Origin: JBPCIX01 sp051005875
GTDB taxonomy: Bacteria; Actinomycetota; CADDZG01; JAHWKV01
Reading direction: 5' to 3'
Assembly: GCA_051005875.1 (NCBI GenBank)
Contig: JBPCIX010000011.1
Location: forward strand, 1-8,144
DNA length: 8,144 nt
Part shown: positions 5,936 to 8,144 of the stretch, in pieces
Numbering within the stretch: position 1 is the stretch's first letter
Layout: each line of letters opens with the position of its first letter
Program-made: the position numbers and the translations under genes
Notes under the pieces: model-generated
The model's database searches: none
Told to the model about the DNA's origin: nothing
What the model saw: only the letters and a program-made list of their open reading frames with translations

Positions 5936-5949
5936 TATACTAATAGTAT
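5936..5949 (+). promoter_or_regulatory. mazE -10 element and palindromic operator at the start codon
   Basis: TATACT (5936-5941, five of six to consensus) ends seven bases before the A of the ATG at 5948, so the mRNA would begin at the start codon. No Shine-Dalgarno sequence is present. Overlapping it, ATACTA (5937-5942), A, TAGTAT (5944-5949) is a perfect 13-nt palindrome. This is the expected place for the antitoxin to repress its own operon. The -35 region (TTAGGC at 5913-5918) is poor. Confidence 0.55.
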
Positions 5950-6184
5950 GAAAATCGCCGTCTCGCTTCCGGATGGACTCTTTTCTCGGGCCGAAAGTGC
6001 AGCGCAGCGGTTGGGCAAGACTCGCAGCCGGCTGTTTCAGGAGGCCGTCGAGGAGTACTTGAATAGAAGGGATCCGCCTTCGGTAACCGAGGCGATGAAT
6101 CGCGCTCTCGCCGATGTGGGGGTTGAAATCGATCCCTGGCTACAATCAGCTCAGAGCGCTGCCCTTGAACGGGTCGAGTGGTAA
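5948..6184 (+). CDS. MazE-like ribbon-helix-helix antitoxin
   Basis: This is a 78-residue antitoxin. The N-terminus MKIAVSLPDGLFSRAESAAQ is the beta strand and first helix of a ribbon-helix-helix DNA-binding domain, and TRSRLFQEAVEEYLNRR (25-41) is the second helix. The C-terminal part (about 45-78) is acidic and ends in LERVEW. In antitoxins of this type such a tail wraps the MazF toxin and blocks its RNA-cutting site. The length is typical. The gene overlaps the toxin start by seven bases, so the two are translated together with the antitoxin first. Binding to the palindrome at 5937-5949 would close an autoregulatory loop. The pairing with MazF makes the role secure even though the sequence is short. 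Confidence 0.88.
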   Translation: MKIAVSLPDGLFSRAESAAQRLGKTRSRLFQEAVEEYLNRRDPPSVTEAMNRALADVGVEIDPWLQSAQSAALERVEW

Positions 6185-6522
6185 TTAGCCAGGGTGATGT
6201 CTTCTGGGCGGATCTCCCCGACCCTGTTGGTTCCGGGCCTGGCTTCAGACGGCCGGTGCTGGTGGTGCAGGGGGACGCTTTGAACGCGAGCGGTATCGCG
6301 ACGGCCGTTTGTGTTCCGTTGACTAGCAACCTGGGTTGGGCCGCCGCGCCGGGCAATGTCTTGCTAAAGCAAAGAGCAACAAAATTGCCCAAAGACTCTG
6401 TGGCGAACGTGTCGCAAATTGTTGCGGTCGACCGCAGCCGGCTTTCTGAGCGGGTAGAGCGGATCCCCTCGGCGCAACTAAAGGCGGTCCTTGAGGGAGT
6501 TGACGTCGTGCTCGGCCGGTGA
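6178..6522 (+). CDS. mazF: MazF-like mRNA interferase toxin
   Basis: This 114-residue toxin belongs to the MazF/PemK (CcdB-fold) family, sequence-specific endoribonucleases that cleave mRNA when the labile antitoxin is lost. Visible family motifs are GDVFWADL (6-13), GFRRPVLVVQ (22-31) with the catalytic-region Arg R25, VPLTSN (46-51) with T49, and DSVANVSQIVAVDRSRL (73-89), the conserved strand and helix of the active side. The length is normal and nothing is missing, so the toxin looks intact. The start is a GTG at 6178 that overlaps the last codons of the antitoxin. No strong ribosome binding site is seen, so translation is probably coupled. The cut sequence cannot be read from the protein. 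Confidence 0.92.
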   Translation: MVISQGDVFWADLPDPVGSGPGFRRPVLVVQGDALNASGIATAVCVPLTSNLGWAAAPGNVLLKQRATKLPKDSVANVSQIVAVDRSRLSERVERIPSAQLKAVLEGVDVVLGR

Positions 6523-6667
6523 ACGCGGCCTTGCGGACTCAGCACCTTGAAACCACGCGGTTATTGCCTGCCCAAAGATGTGGCCGCCTTCTTGTCTCGG
6601 GCAGAAAAATGCCCTTCGCCACAAGACCGGATGCACGCCGCCCAAGTTCGAAATAAGAAACTTTCGG

Positions 6668-6740
6668 TGGAGCCGAGGAGATTCGAACTCCTGACTTCTG
6701 CCTTGCAAAGGCAGCGCTCTACCAACTGAGCTACGGCCCC
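6668..6740 (-). tRNA. tRNA-Ala (anticodon UGC)
   Basis: Read on the minus strand, the 73 bases fold into a full cloverleaf: a 7-bp acceptor stem (GGGGCCG/CGGCTCC), D stem GCTC/GAGC, anticodon stem CTGCC/GGCAG with loop TTTGCAA (anticodon TGC), variable loop AAGTC, and T stem AGGAG/CTCCT with loop TTCGAAT. The acceptor stem contains G3-T70, the alanine identity pair. The gene continues as CCG, so the CCA end is not encoded and must be added after transcription. It lies 33 bp downstream of the oxidoreductase gene on the same strand. Confidence 0.97.
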
Positions 6741-6750
6741 GAGTCCCTCC

Positions 6751-6756
6751 ATTGTA
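6751..6756 (-). promoter_or_regulatory. -10 element of the tRNA gene
   Basis: On the minus strand the hexamer is TACAAT (five of six to consensus), ten bases before the tRNA 5' end. This would give a primary transcript with a leader of only a few bases. A good -35 is not seen. Read-through from the oxidoreductase operon is also possible. Confidence 0.35.
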
Positions 6757-6773
6757 TTGAGTTGGAAGCCAGG

Positions 6774-7805
6774 CTACTTCACCAAGGGCCGGGCAGCGTT
6801 TAACCGCGCCAGGCGGACGCCTCGCTCCGCCAGTAAACGGAAAAATTCTTCCGGATCGAAAATCTGCTCGGGCGCAATAACACCCAACGGAAGGGACTCC
6901 TTTCCGCAGAGCAAAATTGCTCCGGCCACGAGCGGCGCCACTGCCAAATTCGTAAGCTGATCGACGACTGCATACGCGACCGTTCGTGGTTCGCCTTGAT
7001 TCGACCCCAGCACATCAACCCTGGCGGCCGACCACGGTGGTGAGGCGGCGTGGACGCGCTCATGAAACCACGATCCCAGTCGTACCAATGCAGGCAGATT
7101 CGATCCCTGAGAGGGACGCGCCCAAGGGTCGGCCGACTTGATAGCCTGACGATGCGCCCAAGGCTCGATCATGCCGCCCTTAACCCGAACACGCTTCACG
7201 CCGTCAACCGATTGAGGGATCGAAAGAGGCTCCGCCGCGGCACACAAGACCACAGGCCGCCATCCAACGGGCTCAGGAAAAAAGACTTGCTCCGGGGCGG
7301 TGCCCGCGCCTTCAAGGCGCCAGGTTTCGTCTGCAAACACTACTGCGTCTCCCGAGAAAGCCCTGATTGCTCTTGAGAGCAGAAGCTGGCCCATAGGTCC
7401 CAAGCACGAGCCGGTCCAGGTGATTCGGATCTCTTCGACGGCTTCAAGATCATCGGTGGCTAACTTTGCCATTAGGTTTGTGATTCCTGGGGCCCAGCCA
7501 AGCCCGGTGACCACAGTTGCGCCGGCCGCTTTCACCTCATCGTCAAGCTCGCTCAGAGACTGGAACGATTCCGCCGTCTGTCCCGAGGAAACGTAAGGGA
7601 CTTTGGCCGCTATTGCGGCGAGTGCTGCCTGCCTTTCGAGTTTGGAGTCTGAGTCGAAGAAGCCGATCGCGACATCGGCATTGGCAATCGCTGCATCAAA
7701 GGATTCCTGGTCCGGCGCGTTGGAGACCTCGACGCCCGCCCTTTCGCCCAAATCCCTCATTACCGGCCGCGCGGGGGCGCCGGAGCCCAGCAGTGTTACG
7801 CGCAT
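6774..7805 (-). CDS. Saccharopine dehydrogenase-like NAD(P)-dependent oxidoreductase
   Basis: This 343-residue protein has the layout of the saccharopine dehydrogenase/homospermidine synthase-like group. An N-terminal Rossmann strand and glycine turn (VTLLGSGAPARPVMRDLGER, 3-22) and DVAIGFFDSD (44-53) indicate nucleotide binding. GLGWAPGITNLMAKL (101-115) is the family-typical loop opening the catalytic domain. Near the C-terminus, PEQIFDPEEFFRLLAERGVRL (312-332) matches the conserved closing helix. The glycine motif is GSG-A rather than the classic GxGxxG, so cofactor choice is uncertain. Many relatives of this length have no tested reaction. The ATG at 7805 shares one base with the stop of the small membrane protein gene (TGATG) and has no ribosome binding site, so it is probably translated by coupling. 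Family assignment is good; the substrate is unknown. Confidence 0.82.
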   Translation of the reverse strand: MRVTLLGSGAPARPVMRDLGERAGVEVSNAPDQESFDAAIANADVAIGFFDSDSKLERQAALAAIAAKVPYVSSGQTAESFQSLSELDDEVKAAGATVVTGLGWAPGITNLMAKLATDDLEAVEEIRITWTGSCLGPMGQLLLSRAIRAFSGDAVVFADETWRLEGAGTAPEQVFFPEPVGWRPVVLCAAAEPLSIPQSVDGVKRVRVKGGMIEPWAHRQAIKSADPWARPSQGSNLPALVRLGSWFHERVHAASPPWSAARVDVLGSNQGEPRTVAYAVVDQLTNLAVAPLVAGAILLCGKESLPLGVIAPEQIFDPEEFFRLLAERGVRLARLNAARPLVK

Positions 7806-7996
7806 CAGTCGGTTGGATCGGACGGGTCAGGCGGCGAAGAATCGGGCACCGTGGTTTGCTCCGCGTCAGGATCCTCAACCAACGCGTCCGTCCAAGTTCC
7901 CTCAGGGGGTATATCGTTCCTCCGACGCTTGATGAACCACGCAATAATGGCGCCGAGGGCCGTCAAAGAAAGCAAACGCCGAGGACTGGGAGCCAT
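7805..7996 (-). CDS. Small single-helix membrane protein
   Basis: The protein is 63 residues from the ATG at 7996. An in-frame GTG at 8011 would give 68 residues, and neither start has a clear ribosome binding site. After a short basic N-terminus (MAPSPRR), a hydrophobic helix LLSLTALGAIIAWFI (8-22) is followed by KRRR, which predicts an inside-facing basic stop and one membrane span. The rest is acidic and Pro-rich (PPEGTWTDAL, then DPDAEQ and DSSPPDPSDPTD) and probably disordered. Short membrane proteins of this shape are common in Gram-positive genomes, but I do not recognise a named family. Its TGA overlaps the oxidoreductase ATG (TGATG), which supports a real gene and a shared transcript. 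Confidence 0.6.
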   Translation of the reverse strand: MAPSPRRLLSLTALGAIIAWFIKRRRNDIPPEGTWTDALVEDPDAEQTTVPDSSPPDPSDPTD

Positions 7997-8144
7997 ACCC
8001 CAGGCTAGCACGGTAGGAAAGTGAGGCTTTCACGTTTAGCCCCGACCTGCTCTTTTGAAAGCGTTGTTTGAGGGCACCAACAGATTAAGAGGGCTTTCGC
8101 CCACACAGGGAATGGGCGGGGGCCTTTGGACTAGGACTTGTTTG

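Larger units (their letters stand above)
5572..5947. other. 376-bp gap between helicase and toxin-antitoxin genes
   Basis: Apart from the doubtful minus-strand frame, this stretch appears regulatory. From left to right it holds a terminator-like inverted repeat (5667-5715), a TTGACA/GATATT promoter candidate with a 12-nt imperfect direct repeat (5780-5814), a 15-nt palindrome (5857-5871) and the mazE promoter-operator (5936-5949). Confidence 0.5.

Noticed and set aside
6599..6614. GGGCA-GAAAAA-TGCCC hairpin downstream of the tRNA
   Set aside because: The stem is only five base pairs and no T-run follows on the minus strand, so a terminator call is not supported.
6668..6740. tRNA-Ala as an integration site for a genomic island
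   Set aside because: I found no second copy of the tRNA 3' end in the window and no integrase gene.
6547..6752. Short open frames on both strands across the tRNA gene
   Set aside because: The peptides (for example RRFELLTSALQRQ and VAQLVERCLCKAEVRSSNLL) are the familiar false translations of tRNA genes.
8091..8102. GGGC-TTTC-GCCC hairpin near the right edge
   Set aside because: It is a four-base-pair stem without a proper T-tract, and no gene ending here is visible in the window.

Overview
The window looks like chromosomal DNA from a moderately high-GC bacterium, most likely a Gram-positive lineage such as an actinobacterium or a relative. Three things suggest this. The LexA-type operator follows the Gram-positive pattern (CGAAC-N4-GTTCG). 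The tRNA gene does not encode its CCA end. Several genes have a -10-like hexamer at or next to the start codon and no Shine-Dalgarno sequence, which is the usual leaderless layout in such groups. The lineage is an inference; no gene here fixes it.

Layout: (1) At the left edge is the N-terminus of a ribbon-helix-helix antitoxin on the minus strand, with a promoter and inverted-repeat operator. (2) Positions 138-550 hold no intact gene, but 257-337 reads like the last residues of a histidine-kinase ATPase domain, probably a decayed fragment. (3) A zinc-type cation diffusion facilitator with a very His-rich N-terminus runs 551-1804 (+). (4) Converging on it is a minus-strand pair: a single-domain rhodanese (3473-3105), then an AAA ATPase of the DUF4143/COG1373 type with a nuclease-like C-terminus (3086-1824). 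The 18-bp gap between them lies inside a perfect 24-bp palindrome that touches both the rhodanese stop codon and the ATPase start codon. (5) Diverging from the rhodanese is a UvrD/PcrA-like helicase (3529-5571, +), whose start codon lies inside a full match to the Gram-positive SOS box. (6) A 376-bp gap (5572-5947) holds a terminator-like inverted repeat, a TTGACA promoter candidate, a short direct repeat and a 15-nt palindrome. (7) A MazE-like/MazF toxin-antitoxin pair (5948-6522, +) follows. (8) On the minus strand lie tRNA-Ala(UGC) (6740-6668), a saccharopine dehydrogenase-like oxidoreductase (7805-6774) and a one-helix membrane protein translationally coupled to it.

How the parts may work together: the helicase is probably DNA-damage induced through LexA. 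The two antitoxin genes have self-regulation-type operators. The CDF should export zinc or a similar divalent metal. No known multi-gene defence system, CRISPR array, transposase or integrase is visible. The most distinctive signals are regulatory: palindromes that overlap start codons at three places (ATPase, helicase, mazE), combined with genes lacking ribosome binding sites.
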